DNA of 64,000 nt from Pseudidiomarina terrestris (lineage in GTDB: Bacteria > Pseudomonadota > Gammaproteobacteria > Enterobacterales > Alteromonadaceae), in contig NZ_JAGGJF010000003.1 of the NCBI RefSeq assembly GCF_030466405.1, positions 186,001 to 250,000 of the forward strand. Direction: 5' to 3'. Each line of letters begins with the position of its first letter. Position 1 is the first letter of the stretch. The notes below the pieces were generated by a model. It did no database searches and was not told the origin of the DNA. It was given only the letters and a program-made list of their open reading frames with translations. This document shows positions 18,818-30,804 of the stretch, piece after piece. A program made the position numbers and the translations under genes.

Positions 18818-21361
18818 ATGAATTATTCATTTACTCAAACAGCTGCGAACAAAGCTTATGTGAGCGTGGTTTGCTTCTTCATCGTCCTCTTTTTTGTAGG
18901 TCTTGCTGACAGTCTTGTCCTATCGACTACCTTCTTAATGGGCGTTGTTCCAATCTACGTTGCTTTATTTTCAGCAGCGATCGCGCTTTTTCTGATCATA
19001 GCTTTTCGCTTTAGAACGCCCCCAAAACTGCAGCGATGTTGTCATGTAATGACACTGCTTGGAGCAACAGCTTTCACTTACCTTCAGTTGGTTTTTTGGC
19101 AGCTCATCCCGACTCCAGAGGTATTTTGGGCACAAAACCCAGTGAGCATGTCAATTATAACCATGATGGTTCTGATGCTATTCATTGGCCTTTTTTTGCG
19201 GCTCCGTTATCCGAATCTCGCGTTTGATATCACACGTTCTACGTCGGTGACGTGCATTATCATTGTGCTAACGGGTGTGACGGTATGGTATGGCATCAGT
19301 TACCAGGCAGTCGCGGAATCAAGTGAGAATGCCCGCACAAAAATTCATTTGATTGGCGACATGATCAACAAGAGGCTTGAAGACCAGGTAAATGCCTTAG
19401 GCCGGATCAAAGCTCGGCTCGATCGGCTTGGTGGCGATGATTTCGACGTGGTAACCCAGGTTGATATGGAAAACTATGTGGCGGACTATAGGGTCATCGA
19501 AGGCATGCTCCTACTCGACGAAGATCTTACTGCAGTCGCTTCCACTCCCTTTGCAAAGGAATTCAAAGATGCAGGGTTGCTCGGAAGTGAAGGAACTCAG
19601 GCCTGGCTACAAACACGGTCGTCCAATGTCAGACTAGCGGCCAACGCGAGCTCACTTGATATGCCAACGCCGACGGTCATGGTATCAGTACCTATTGACG
19701 CTAAGAGTGGAGCGTATTTTCAATTAATTGCGCTGCTCAACATGAATGCGCTAATTTCTACCGAGTACCTGGATTACTTAAGCTCTGTGCGGACGTATCT
19801 GGAGTTCAGTCCGGAACTTTTGATTTCGATGCATGGAGAGAGTCGAGGGTCGAGCAATCTTGCTGAACTGGAGAATGTATACCGTCATTCAGTTACCGAA
19901 ACCGTTACTTTAACCAATGCAATAGACCACAATTTTCATAGTTATTTAGTGGACTACAGTGATTTAGAAGAAAGTGCAAGATTCAAGCAACTGTTGCTAT
20001 GGCTGACCATGGCTTTTGGATTTATTTTTATTTTGGCTGCTGATAACACCAGGCGACTTCGTGAAAATCGTGAGAAGCTTGAACATATGGCGACTTACGA
20101 TGACGTCACAGGTTTATTGCGTCGTGATGCTTTTAATCAACAAACCGAAGCGTTGAGAATAGGTTGTGAGGGCTGTCATCGCGCCGTGATTTTCGTCAAT
20201 TTAGATGCTTTTAATTCGCTAAATAAAACCCTTGGTCACGACATTGGTGACGTTATTCTGGCTGAAATCGCCAAGCGTATAAAAGCAAGTGCTAACCACT
20301 GTGATATTCTTGCTCGCTTCAGTAGTGACGAATTCATACTTTATTATCGAGACACCACAGCACATAAACTCAAAAAAGATGCAAAAGCGGTACTGTCGAA
20401 TATTGCTGATGTTTACAAACCGAACGACATGGAATTGCACCTAACTGCCAGCGCTGGAATTGCAGTGACGTCACAGGCGAAAGTTGAAGCCAAGACGCTG
20501 ATTCAGCAGGCTGATATTGCGATGAATATCGCAAAACTAAATGGTGGTAATCAGTTCGCGATTTATCAAAGCACTATGGCTGATGAACGTAAGCAACTCG
20601 TGGCCGTGCGAAATAAATTGCAGACCGCATTAAATAAGCAGCAACTTGAGGTTTTTTATCAGCCGATATTTAGTGCTGAGCACCAGCGTATCGTTAGCGT
20701 TGAAAGCCTAGTTCGCTGGCGCACCGAAGAAGGCTTCATTTCGCCGGGAGTATTTATACCTATAGCGGAAAAAACCGGCCAGATTATTCAGCTTGGCGAG
20801 CTCGTCTTAGACATGGTCTTACGGGATATCCAACAGCATGAAGAGCTGCAGGGAATAACAGTTGCAGTAAATATCTCTCCGCAGCAACTGACCCGCATAG
20901 ATTTTATAAAAACAATTGGGGAGCAGCTTAATCGTTACGCAGTTACCCCAAGCCAGCTTACCCTGGAATTAACCGAATCCGTAATATCGGATGGTGGGCA
21001 AACGGAGCAGGTGCTTAAATCGTTGCGAGCTCTTGGTTTTCACGTGGCTATAGATGACTTTGGCACGGGATTCTCAAGTCTTTCGTACTTAACGACACAG
21101 CCCTCAGATATCATCAAGATTGATCGGGCTTTCACTTTTGGCGTTGAAACAGAGGGGAAGGAACGCAATTTACTTTCAATGATTGTGCAAATTTGTAAGC
21201 AACTTGAAAAAACCGTAGTGATTGAGGGCGTGGAAACCCAAGCGCAAGTCGACTTATTCAAGGCCGTTGGTTGCGACAGACTGCAAGGGTTTTACTTAGG
21301 TAAGCCGATGCCTTTAGCTGAACTCATACCACTACTACAGAATCAGGATCCTCCCCGTTGA
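18818..21361 (+). CDS. Membrane GGDEF-EAL protein, probable c-di-GMP phosphodiesterase
   Basis: The ATG at 18818 is preferred to a TTG at 18779. The N-terminus has about five membrane helices (to ~residue 165), then an extracytoplasmic sensor (~170-390), another helix (~400-415), a GGDEF domain (~430-590) and an EAL domain (~600-845). The GGDEF loop reads FSSDEF (around residue 507), so cyclase activity is probably lost. The EAL domain keeps ESLVRW, NISPQQL, ELTES, IDDFGTGFSSL, IKID and EGVET, the residues for two metals and catalysis. It should therefore hydrolyse c-di-GMP. Its codon and base use are visibly more AT-rich than the neighbours, hinting at separate origin. Confidence 0.88.
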   Translation: MNYSFTQTAANKAYVSVVCFFIVLFFVGLADSLVLSTTFLMGVVPIYVALFSAAIALFLIIAFRFRTPPKLQRCCHVMTLLGATAFTYLQLVFWQLIPTPEVFWAQNPVSMSIITMMVLMLFIGLFLRLRYPNLAFDITRSTSVTCIIIVLTGVTVWYGISYQAVAESSENARTKIHLIGDMINKRLEDQVNALGRIKARLDRLGGDDFDVVTQVDMENYVADYRVIEGMLLLDEDLTAVASTPFAKEFKDAGLLGSEGTQAWLQTRSSNVRLAANASSLDMPTPTVMVSVPIDAKSGAYFQLIALLNMNALISTEYLDYLSSVRTYLEFSPELLISMHGESRGSSNLAELENVYRHSVTETVTLTNAIDHNFHSYLVDYSDLEESARFKQLLLWLTMAFGFIFILAADNTRRLRENREKLEHMATYDDVTGLLRRDAFNQQTEALRIGCEGCHRAVIFVNLDAFNSLNKTLGHDIGDVILAEIAKRIKASANHCDILARFSSDEFILYYRDTTAHKLKKDAKAVLSNIADVYKPNDMELHLTASAGIAVTSQAKVEAKTLIQQADIAMNIAKLNGGNQFAIYQSTMADERKQLVAVRNKLQTALNKQQLEVFYQPIFSAEHQRIVSVESLVRWRTEEGFISPGVFIPIAEKTGQIIQLGELVLDMVLRDIQQHEELQGITVAVNISPQQLTRIDFIKTIGEQLNRYAVTPSQLTLELTESVISDGGQTEQVLKSLRALGFHVAIDDFGTGFSSLSYLTTQPSDIIKIDRAFTFGVETEGKERNLLSMIVQICKQLEKTVVIEGVETQAQVDLFKAVGCDRLQGFYLGKPMPLAELIPLLQNQDPPR

Positions 21362-21477
21362 GCGCGCCTGAACGAACTGACAATGAATCCTTGATGTGCA
21401 AGGTCATCATTGGTGGCGGTATTTGTCAGTAATTACTTTGTTATCGAGCTCGGTAGTCAAGTGCATCAGTGGCTGGG

Positions 21478-22350
21478 CTAGAAGGAGTCCCAGTAGGGTG
21501 GGTCGCCGAAGTAGCCATCGACGAAGTCGATAAAGCTGCGGACTTTGCTGGCCATAAGCTGACGATGGGCGAAGACAGCGTACAAAGCGATAGGTTCGGG
21601 CGAGAAGGAGGATAAAACGACCTTTAAATCTCCTGCTCGTATAGCGGAACCGGTAATAAAAGTGGGTTGCAGTACTATTCCAGCACCGGCTCGCGCGGCG
21701 TCGACCAGTACATCGCCGTTATTACTCTCCAACTTACGGTTGGCTGACGGGGTCACAGACTCATCCATATAGCTGTAGTGCAGATAGCGGTGTTGGTTAA
21801 GTTGCTTTAAAGAGGTTGGTTCGCCATGTTCAGCCAGGTATGTAGGCGCTGCACAGTAGACGAGTCGAACAGGCGCTAAGCGCTTAGCCACAAGAGAGGA
21901 AGGCTGCAAACGGCCAATTCGCAGCGCAACATCGAAACCTTCGTCAATAATATCGACCTTTCGATCATTCAACTGCAAGTCGACAGTAACGCCCGGATGG
22001 GTTTTCTGAAAATCGTTAATTAAGGGCGCCATGTGCCGAATAGCGAAGGACACCGGCGCACTAATCCGAAGTGTACCGCGAGCTTGCGTATGCATACTGC
22101 CAAGTTGTTGTTCCATGTCGTCAATGTCGGCAAGCAATTGCTGTGCTCGCTGAAAATAGGCGCTGCCCGCCTCAGTCAGATGCAACCGGCGCGTGGTCCG
22201 ATTCAACAACCGCACTCCGAGATAGTCTTCCAGTTGGCCAACGTATTTACTGACTAACTGCGGAGATACCGTCAATCGTTCCGCGGCCTGCGTGAATGAT
22301 CCTTCGTTAATGACAGCAACGAAAATACGCATTGCTTGCAATCGATCCAT
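21478..22350 (-). CDS. LysR-family transcriptional regulator
   Basis: ATG at 22350 (MDRLQAMRIF) is preferred to the TTG at 22362. It has the standard LysR layout: N-terminal winged helix-turn-helix (residues ~1-60, with SFTQAAERLTVSPQLVSKYV) and a periplasmic-binding-protein-like effector domain (~88-290). It is divergent from the DoxX and dioxygenase genes that begin 116 bases away. LysR proteins commonly control the divergent neighbour, so those two genes are its likely targets. The effector is unknown; an aromatic or electrophilic compound would fit the dioxygenase. Confidence 0.9.
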   Translation of the reverse strand: MDRLQAMRIFVAVINEGSFTQAAERLTVSPQLVSKYVGQLEDYLGVRLLNRTTRRLHLTEAGSAYFQRAQQLLADIDDMEQQLGSMHTQARGTLRISAPVSFAIRHMAPLINDFQKTHPGVTVDLQLNDRKVDIIDEGFDVALRIGRLQPSSLVAKRLAPVRLVYCAAPTYLAEHGEPTSLKQLNQHRYLHYSYMDESVTPSANRKLESNNGDVLVDAARAGAGIVLQPTFITGSAIRAGDLKVVLSSFSPEPIALYAVFAHRQLMASKVRSFIDFVDGYFGDPPYWDSF

Positions 22351-22465
22351 AGACACCCGCAATTCAATTAACTACCAAAAGTGGATAATAAAGCAACATT
22401 AGCCATCTTAATCTACTTATGTAAGAAGAGTAAAGTAGCAGCATCAACTTACAGGAGGCATTCTT

Positions 22466-22915
22466 ATGACGAACACAACTTTGAAACCTTTATTCACCTC
22501 AACAGCTGGCTTTGGTGCATTAGTACTTCGCGTGCCGGTCGGCATCATTTTAACCGCGCATGGCGCCCAAAAATTGTTTGGCTGGTTCGGTGGCTACGGA
22601 CTTGAGGGAACCGGGCAATGGATGGCAAGTATCGGTTTGGAACCGGGTTTATTCATGGCATTGATAGCCGGTTTAGCCGAATTTGCAGGTGGCCTGGCGC
22701 TGATTCTTGGTCTATTCACGCGCCCCGCAGCGCTAGTCTCAGCAGTCACTATGACGGTTGCCATCTTTAGCGTGCACTTCAGCAACGGCTTGTTTATGGC
22801 AAATAACGGTTACGAATTTGCCCTGAGTCTACTCGCCGCGACGGCAGCTCTTACAGCATTGGGTGGAGGTAAGTTTGCAATGGACAACCTTCTTGCGGCT
22901 AAACTAGATGAGTAA
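22466..22915 (+). CDS. DoxX family membrane protein
   Basis: 149 residues, with ribosome site AGGAGG 8 nt before the ATG. Four hydrophobic helices and the pattern RVPVGIILTAHGAQKLFGW near residue 22, then a helix rich in AGLAEFAGGLALILG, are typical of DoxX/SURF4-like proteins. Bacterial DoxX members are small inner-membrane proteins tied to redox and thiol stress. It is followed within 16 nt by an extradiol dioxygenase and is divergent from a LysR gene, an arrangement common in proteobacteria. Confidence 0.88.
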   Translation: MTNTTLKPLFTSTAGFGALVLRVPVGIILTAHGAQKLFGWFGGYGLEGTGQWMASIGLEPGLFMALIAGLAEFAGGLALILGLFTRPAALVSAVTMTVAIFSVHFSNGLFMANNGYEFALSLLAATAALTALGGGKFAMDNLLAAKLDE

Positions 22916-22931
22916 GAGGAGTAGATGCACC

Positions 22932-23744
22932 ATGAATAATAAACATGAAGTACTGTTCGTCTCGCATGGCGGGGGCCCTTTGCCCCTGCTGGGCGATCTC
23001 CAACATCTGGAGCTTGTCGAACAGCTACAAGAGATCACGCAACATTTACGCCAACCCAAAGCGATACTGGTGATTAGCGCACATTGGGAAACTGACGTCG
23101 CTACCGTCACCAGTGCCGCTCGGCCGGGGTTGCTGTATGACTACTATGGTTTTGCAGCAGAAGCCTATGAAATTGACTACCCTGCTTCCGGACACCCAGA
23201 ATTAGCGCAAGACGTAGTACAAGCCCTGATCTCCAGCGATATCGAGGCTTACACAACCGCCATGCGGGGACTAGACCACGGTGTATTTGTGCCGCTGAAA
23301 CTCATGTACCCAGCAGGGAATATTCCGGTGGTGCAGTTATCCTTAAATAACAATCTAGATGCCGAGCAGCATATTACGATTGGCAAGGCATTACAGTCAC
23401 TCGAGTGCGAAAACCTGTTGATTCTTGGATCTGGTTTTTCTTTCCACAACATGAAAGCGTTCTTTGCGCCGCAAGCCGAAGCCACGGAAGAGCGGAATCT
23501 TGCCTTTGAGCATTGGCTCAAGGATACCTTAACCGACACTAAAATCAGCGAAGCCGAGCGAGAGGGTCAGTTAATTCACTGGGAGGATGCTCCGGAGGCC
23601 CGGTTTTGTCACCCCCGTGCAGAGCACCTATTACCGCTACACGTTTGTTACGGCGCAGCCCAACGTGCGGCTGACTACTACAGCATGGCGCGCACGCTTG
23701 GTCGAACCGCTGGGCTATTTCATTGGCAGGCTGACTGTGATTAA
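22932..23744 (+). CDS. Class III extradiol ring-cleavage dioxygenase (4,5-DOPA dioxygenase-like)
   Basis: The ATG at 22932 has GAGGAG 10 nt upstream; a start at 22908 overlapping the previous gene is less likely. Members of this LigB-like family bind one metal with conserved histidines, seen here as SHGGGP near residue 11, SAHWE near 55 and LDHGVFVPL near 114. Length (270 residues) is normal for YgiD/DODA-type enzymes, which open catechol rings such as that of L-DOPA. The true substrate is not visible from sequence. It ends in a 4-base overlap with the convergent oxidoreductase gene. Confidence 0.88.
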   Translation: MNNKHEVLFVSHGGGPLPLLGDLQHLELVEQLQEITQHLRQPKAILVISAHWETDVATVTSAARPGLLYDYYGFAAEAYEIDYPASGHPELAQDVVQALISSDIEAYTTAMRGLDHGVFVPLKLMYPAGNIPVVQLSLNNNLDAEQHITIGKALQSLECENLLILGSGFSFHNMKAFFAPQAEATEERNLAFEHWLKDTLTDTKISEAEREGQLIHWEDAPEARFCHPRAEHLLPLHVCYGAAQRAADYYSMARTLGRTAGLFHWQADCD

Positions 23745-24715
23745 AGCTCTGCCGCGATTTCGAAGCTGCGTAAGCGCGCTTCATGGTCGTAGGCGTGGCA
23801 GGTGAGCATCAGCTCATCGACTTGGGTCGCGGCGACAAAGTCACCTAAGTAGTCATGAACCTGTGACGGTGTGCCGCAGGCGGTGTACTTCAGGGCATGA
23901 TTGGCGCCGGCTAGTGCCATAGGGTCAACCACCCCTAGAATGTCGTCGATGGGCGCTGGCAAGGGACCGGGGTTACCCTGGCGCAAGGCCACAAACTGCA
24001 ATTGCATCGAGCTTTTCATGCGTAAGGCGTCCGCCTCAGTGTCGGCGGCAAATACATTGACCACTGCCATTGCATAAGGCTCGGACAAATACTTCGAGGG
24101 CTTAAACGAGCGCCGATAGGTGTCCAGTGCAGCATGCAACTGGTCTGGTGCGAAATGTGAAGCGAAGGCATAAGGCAGTCCAAGAGACGCTGCAAGCTGC
24201 GCGCCAAACAAACTTGAACCCAGTATCCACACCGGCACCTTCGAACCTGTGCCAGGCACTGCGCGAATCGCCGCGCCCGGCTGAGCGTCATCCAGGTAGC
24301 TCAACAACTCCTGTACGTCAGCGGGAAAGCTGTCGGCACTGTTGAAACTACGCCGCAGTGCACGCAAGGTCGCGCCATCAGTGCCAGGCGCCCGGCCTAA
24401 ACCTAAGTCCACACGATCTCCATAGAGCGCGGCTAGGGTGCCAAATTGCTCCGCCGCGACTAAAGGCGCGTGGTTAGGCAACATAATGCCGCCGGCACCG
24501 ATGCGAATCGACGAGGTCACACTGCCGATATGAGCCAAGGCCACCGCAGTTGCGGCACTGGCGATGCCGGTCATGTTGTGGTGTTCGGCCATCCAGAAAC
24601 GCTGATAACCCCAGCGTTCGACATGTTGTGCCAAATCGCCGGATCGATGTAAAGATTCCGCGGCAGTTGAGCCCGACGTGATCGGCGCTAAATCAAGAAC
24701 TGAAAGAGGGACCAA
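23741..24715 (-). CDS. LLM-class flavin-dependent oxidoreductase (YhbW-like)
   Basis: Starts with TTG at 24715, supported by AGGAGG only 4 nt upstream and by alignment of LSVLDLAPI with the family N-terminus. Luciferase-like TIM-barrel monooxygenase: [13 protein letters not shown] near residue 41, [17 protein letters not shown] near 77 and [11 protein letters not shown] near 100 are hallmark segments that bind reduced flavin. It closely resembles E. coli YhbW, whose substrate is not established. It is convergent with the dioxygenase gene. Confidence 0.9.
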   Translation of the reverse strand: MVPLSVLDLAPITSGSTAAESLHRSGDLAQHVERWGYQRFWMAEHHNMTGIASAATAVALAHIGSVTSSIRIGAGGIMLPNHAPLVAAEQFGTLAALYGDRVDLGLGRAPGTDGATLRALRRSFNSADSFPADVQELLSYLDDAQPGAAIRAVPGTGSKVPVWILGSSLFGAQLAASLGLPYAFASHFAPDQLHAALDTYRRSFKPSKYLSEPYAMAVVNVFAADTEADALRMKSSMQLQFVALRQGNPGPLPAPIDDILGVVDPMALAGANHALKYTACGTPSQVHDYLGDFVAATQVDELMLTCHAYDHEARLRSFEIAAEL

Positions 24716-24788
24716 GAGGCCTCCTGATTGACGGGGTATGGGCTAACTATGGCGTGCTAAATTCGATTTTCAAGTACCAAACGACGCT

Positions 24789-25127
24789 TTACTTCCTAAA
24801 TTCGGTCGTTTTCGACCGTGCTTGTGCATCTGCCGAACGGGTAAAACGCTGGTCTGTCTTTTCGGTGTGCTCCATGAGTAGCAAGGTTAGGTAAATTTTG
24901 GTGGGCAGCGATAAAATGACGCCAATTGCGCTCATGGCTGCGCCAAGAATAAAGCCGCGATGGCCAATGTCGTCATCAACAAAGGTCACTGCCAGCACAA
25001 TATGGCCCACAATGAGTAAACTAACACCCAGAATCATGGCTGTTTTCAAGAGTTTTATCAGGGTCGCGTCATTCATTAGGGTATCGTCAGCCGCCGCGTC
25101 GTTTGCAAATTGATCTAAATCAATCAT
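24789..25127 (-). CDS. Small two-helix membrane protein, unknown function
   Basis: 112 residues with an acidic N-terminus, two membrane helices (~28-50 and ~58-80) and a polar, basic C-terminal tail. No family recognised. It is monocistronic, in a small island between the oxidoreductase and the PepSY gene. Confidence 0.65.
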   Translation of the reverse strand: MIDLDQFANDAAADDTLMNDATLIKLLKTAMILGVSLLIVGHIVLAVTFVDDDIGHRGFILGAAMSAIGVILSLPTKIYLTLLLMEHTEKTDQRFTRSADAQARSKTTEFRK

Positions 25128-25219
25128 AGTTCCATTAATTTAGTGTTTCTACTAGGCTTAAAGAAAACGTAATAGTTCTGGAGTAATCTGTAACTTAGGC
25201 AATACAAAAGGAGTGTGAA

Positions 25220-25501
25220 ATGAAGGCATTAAAATTATTAACCTTAGCGGCCGCCGCAGGGCTTATCGCGGCTTGTAGTCCTGCTAAAGAGGTAACCCAA
25301 TGCACCGTCGCGCCCATGAGTGACTGGCAGGACCAAGCGGAATTCCAAATGGAACTGGTCAATCAAGGCTATGAAATCAACGAATTTAAGATCACTGAAG
25401 GCAATTGCTATGAGATTTACGGTACCGATGCCGACGGCAATAAAGTGGAAGTCTACTTTAACCCAGTCGATGGCGAAGTGATCAAGCGTGAAGTCCACTA
25501 A
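25220..25501 (+). CDS. PepSY-domain lipoprotein
   Basis: 93 residues, with AAAGGAG 7 nt before the ATG. A lipoprotein signal with lipobox LIAAC puts the mature cysteine at ~19. The C-terminal 60 residues have the PepSY pattern (a helix, then two strands, with NKVEVYFNPVDGEVI). PepSY domains are small periplasmic binding or inhibitory modules. It overlaps the following cytochrome b gene by 14 nt, suggesting a joint function in the cell envelope. Confidence 0.82.
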   Translation: MKALKLLTLAAAAGLIAACSPAKEVTQCTVAPMSDWQDQAEFQMELVNQGYEINEFKITEGNCYEIYGTDADGNKVEVYFNPVDGEVIKREVH

Positions 25502-26033
25502 CACGGGGAAACAAACCACGGTGCGGATCTGGGATCCCCTGATCCGTATCGTGCATTGGACGCTCGTGGCGGTGTTTATCGCCAATTACTTTTTTCTGGA
25601 ACCCGGCAGCCAGTGGCATCAGTGGCTGGGGTATATCGCAGTCACAGCAATTCTGGTGCGGATTGTCTGGGGCTTTATCGATAGCGGTTATGGCAGTTTT
25701 CAGAGAATTGACCTATCGCGTCAAGCTCTGAGGAAACATCTAAACCATCTAAAGGAACGCAAGATACCGGTCAAAAGCGGCCATAATCCAGTCGGCTGGC
25801 TGATGATATTCGCCGTTATTTTGCTATTTCTGGGGTTAGGTGTGACGGGCTTTTTGATGGAAGAAGTGGATGCCTTATTTGGCAACCCGACGCTTGAGCT
25901 CATCCATGGCTGGCTTGCGGATACGCTTTACGGTGCGGCACTGATTCATGTTGCTGCTGTGGTTATCGTCGGTTGGCGCGGGCGTATTCAGCTGATCAGG
26001 CCTATGCTTACCGGTAAGCGCAGTAAAAGCTAA
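25488..26033 (+). CDS. Cytochrome b561-like membrane protein (cytochrome b/b6 domain)
   Basis: Starts with GTG at 25488 inside the PepSY gene. Four membrane helices with haem-ligand histidines, including IVHW (residue ~23), WHQWLGY, the helix containing LELIHGW, and ALIHVAAV. This is the pattern of the Ni,Fe-hydrogenase-type or DUF4405/b561 cytochromes that pass electrons between quinone and a periplasmic partner. Its PepSY lipoprotein neighbour is a common companion. The electron partner is unknown. Confidence 0.85.
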   Translation: MKSTNTGKQTTVRIWDPLIRIVHWTLVAVFIANYFFLEPGSQWHQWLGYIAVTAILVRIVWGFIDSGYGSFQRIDLSRQALRKHLNHLKERKIPVKSGHNPVGWLMIFAVILLFLGLGVTGFLMEEVDALFGNPTLELIHGWLADTLYGAALIHVAAVVIVGWRGRIQLIRPMLTGKRSKS

Positions 26034-26034
26034 A

Positions 26035-26058
26035 ACGCGAGCCCGTATGAGCTCGCGT
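26035..26058 (-). terminator. Hairpin terminator for osmC
   Basis: Perfect 8-bp arms ACGCGAGC (26035-26042) and GCTCGCGT (26051-26058). Read on the minus strand the stem is followed by TTTTAGCTTTT, so it should end the OsmC transcript. It begins just after the cytochrome b stop and may slow plus-strand transcription too. Confidence 0.55.
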
Positions 26059-26082
26059 AATTCCATAACGACCACTTAAAAC

Positions 26083-26508
26083 TTAAGACTCGAGCTCAGC
26101 GTCCAAGGTGATTTCTGCGGTCAGCAGTTTCGAAATCGGACAATTATCCTTGGCGGTATTGGCCGCTTCCATAAACTTGTCTTTGTCCGCACCTGGGATC
26201 TTCGCTTTCAGCTCAAGATGCACTTTGGTCACCGCAAAGCCACCATCTTTCTCTTCAAGCTGCACCGTAGCCTTGGTGTCGATACTGTCGGCAACCAGGT
26301 CATGCTCGCCGAGCACCATGGATAGTGCCATAGAAAAACAGCCGGCGTGGGCCGCACCAATCAGCTCTTCCGGGTTGGTTCCTTTACCATCTTCAAAACG
26401 CGTTCCAAAGGAATACTGCTGCTTATCCAGCACGCCACTTTGTGTCGAGACTGTGCCTTGGCCGTCTTTTAAACCGCCTTGCCAATGTGCAGATGCAGTG
26501 CGTTTCAT
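26083..26508 (-). CDS. osmC: OsmC family peroxiredoxin
   Basis: 141 residues, with AAGGAGATACTTT before the ATG at 26508. It carries the two redox cysteines of OsmC/Ohr proteins in AHAGCFSMAL (~residue 58) and DNCPISKLL (~125). The N-terminal HWQGGLKDGQGTVS fits OsmC rather than Ohr. OsmC reduces organic hydroperoxides with lipoylated or thiol reductants and is often induced by osmotic or stationary-phase stress. Confidence 0.9.
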   Translation of the reverse strand: MKRTASAHWQGGLKDGQGTVSTQSGVLDKQQYSFGTRFEDGKGTNPEELIGAAHAGCFSMALSMVLGEHDLVADSIDTKATVQLEEKDGGFAVTKVHLELKAKIPGADKDKFMEAANTAKDNCPISKLLTAEITLDAELES

Positions 26509-26571
26509 AAAGTATCTCCTTTTCCGTGAGTGTCCCTACAGTGTAGTCGCTAATCCCCGGGAAAGATCAAG

Positions 26572-27201
26572 TTATCGGGTACCGAAAATTTTATCGCCGG
26601 CATCACCAAGGCCTGGAACAATGTAGCCATGTTCATTCAAGTGGTCATCTAATGCAGCGGTATAAATCGGGATATCCGGGTGCGCAGAGGTCACCTTTTC
26701 AACGCCCTCGGGCGCAGCGACCAGCACCAGTACACGGATATCCGAGCAGCCCTTCTGCTTTAACATATCCAGCGTCGCAATCATGGTGCCCCCGGTGGCC
26801 AGCATAGGATCAATGACTAATGCCGTGCGCTGAGTGAGTTCGCCGGCAAGTTTCTCGAAATAAGCCACAGGTTCTAAGGTTGCTTCATCACGATAAAGAC
26901 CCACCACGCTGACTTTTGCGCTCGGGATAAGCCCAAGTACGCCGTCGAGCATGCCAATGCCGGCGCGCAGGATAGGGACTACGGTAACCTTTTTACCTTT
27001 CAGGCGCTGGACCTGCACGGTCGCGCCGTCCCAGCCGGCAATGGTGTGTGGCTCCAGAGCGAAATCCTGAGTGGCTTCATAGGTGAGTAAACTGCCGAGT
27101 TCATTGGCCAGCTCGCGAAAGCTTTTGGTGGAGATCCCAGCTTCGCGCAAGAGGCCGAGTTTATGTTGAACTAAAGGGTGATCAATGACATGCAGCGACA
27201 T
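26572..27201 (-). CDS. upp: Uracil phosphoribosyltransferase
   Basis: 209 residues, full family length. Salvages uracil with PRPP to UMP. Diagnostic segments: [13 protein letters not shown] at the N-terminus, [15 protein letters not shown] near residue 77, the PRPP loop [10 protein letters not shown] near 131 and the uracil-binding C-terminal [12 protein letters not shown] near 192. Transcribed as a single gene toward osmC. Confidence 0.97.
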   Translation of the reverse strand: MSLHVIDHPLVQHKLGLLREAGISTKSFRELANELGSLLTYEATQDFALEPHTIAGWDGATVQVQRLKGKKVTVVPILRAGIGMLDGVLGLIPSAKVSVVGLYRDEATLEPVAYFEKLAGELTQRTALVIDPMLATGGTMIATLDMLKQKGCSDIRVLVLVAAPEGVEKVTSAHPDIPIYTAALDDHLNEHGYIVPGLGDAGDKIFGTR

Positions 27202-29662
<2,461 letters not shown>

Positions 29663-29678
29663 CGTTAGTGATGTCAAC

Positions 29679-29703
29679 GGGCGGCCTACGGGCCGCCTTT
29701 TTT
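29679..29703 (+). terminator. Intrinsic terminator of katG
   Basis: GGCGGCC (29680-29686) pairs with GGCCGCC (29691-29697) across a TACG loop and is followed by six T (29698-29703). It lies 17 nt after the katG stop. Confidence 0.92.
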
Positions 29704-29714
29704 ATGCATGGCTC

Positions 29715-30140
29715 TTACCCAGCCTTGATCAGGGTAAGTACCAATTGACGGCTGCTAGGCTGATCGCGGTGCTCGCATAAATAAATTCCCTGCCAGGTGC
29801 CCATATTCATGCGCCCCTGAGTAACAGGCACAGTGACGCTGCTACCCAGAATACTTGCTTTCAGGTGCGCCGGCATATCATCCGGGCCTTCGAATGTGTG
29901 CCGGTAGTAGGGCGCGTTTTCCGGCACCATCTCGTTGAAATGACTCTCAAAATCCTCACGTACTGTGGGATCGGCGTCTTCGTTAATAGTTAACGAGGCC
30001 GAAGTATGTTTGATGAAGACCTGTAACAGGCCGGCATCGACTGTAGTGAGTGACGCCAGAGCGCGCTCAATTTCCTCTGTAATCAAATGAAAACCGCGAC
30101 TGCGCGGCTTAAGCGAGAGTTCTGTTTGAAGTTTTGACAT
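29715..30140 (-). CDS. yjbQ: YjbQ/UPF0047 family protein (secondary thiamine-phosphate synthase-like)
   Basis: 141 residues, normal for the family. Conserved segments: HTSASLTINEDADP near residue 45, GRMNMGTWQGIYLCEHR near 110, and a basic N-terminus. Members have weak thiamine-phosphate synthase activity in E. coli; the physiological role is open. Convergent with katG. Confidence 0.93.
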   Translation of the reverse strand: MSKLQTELSLKPRSRGFHLITEEIERALASLTTVDAGLLQVFIKHTSASLTINEDADPTVREDFESHFNEMVPENAPYYRHTFEGPDDMPAHLKASILGSSVTVPVTQGRMNMGTWQGIYLCEHRDQPSSRQLVLTLIKAG

Positions 30141-30210
30141 AGATGCAGCTTTTACTTACGCAGTTTCAGTTACTATGCTACAAAAAAGGCCACAAAAAAA
30201 GGATGGAACC

Positions 30211-30801
30211 ATGGACAGCACTATCCGTTTTTATTCAGAGAACGCCGACGAGTTCAGCCGTCAATACGACAGTTTGAGCTTTGCGCAGGTGCATGGCGAC
30301 TGGCTTCACTTGCTGGATGAAATCCCCTCAGGTACGCAAGTGCTGGATATTGGCGCGGGATCGGGGCGTGACGCCCGGGCTCTGGCGGAGCGTGGCCTGC
30401 AGGTGACTGCAGTTGAACCTGCTGCGGCGTTACGTGCCCTGGCGCAGGAAAAGTCAGCCGGCATCAACTGGGTCGATGATACCCTGCCTGACCTGGAAAG
30501 CCTTGATTCACGTTATGGCCTGGTGCTGGTGAGCGCGGTCTGGATGCATTTAAATCTATTCGGCCAGATTGAATCTCTCAAGCGCATTACAGAGCTGGTC
30601 GAGCAGAACGGCTACCTGATCCTCACGCTACGCCATGGCACCTTTGCCGACGAACGCGAAGGTCACGTGCTCAGCGAAAAACACATTCTGGAAAGTGCGG
30701 AGGGGCTCGGCCTGCATCTTGCGTTCTCAACCGACAACAGCGATCTGCTGGAGCGCAAAGACGTCCGCTGGCAGACGCTGGTGTTCCAGAACAGGGCCTG
30801 A
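30211..30801 (+). CDS. Class I SAM-dependent methyltransferase
   Basis: ATG at 30211 (MDSTIRFYSENADEF) is preferred over 30175 because it fits the family N-terminus and has AAGGATGG just upstream. SAM motif I reads VLDIGAGSGRDARALAERG near residue 45, with a motif II acidic residue in TAVEPA and a DTLPDL segment. The substrate is not evident. Convergent with a diguanylate cyclase gene. Confidence 0.88.
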   Translation: MDSTIRFYSENADEFSRQYDSLSFAQVHGDWLHLLDEIPSGTQVLDIGAGSGRDARALAERGLQVTAVEPAAALRALAQEKSAGINWVDDTLPDLESLDSRYGLVLVSAVWMHLNLFGQIESLKRITELVEQNGYLILTLRHGTFADEREGHVLSEKHILESAEGLGLHLAFSTDNSDLLERKDVRWQTLVFQNRA

Positions 30802-30804
30802 AAA

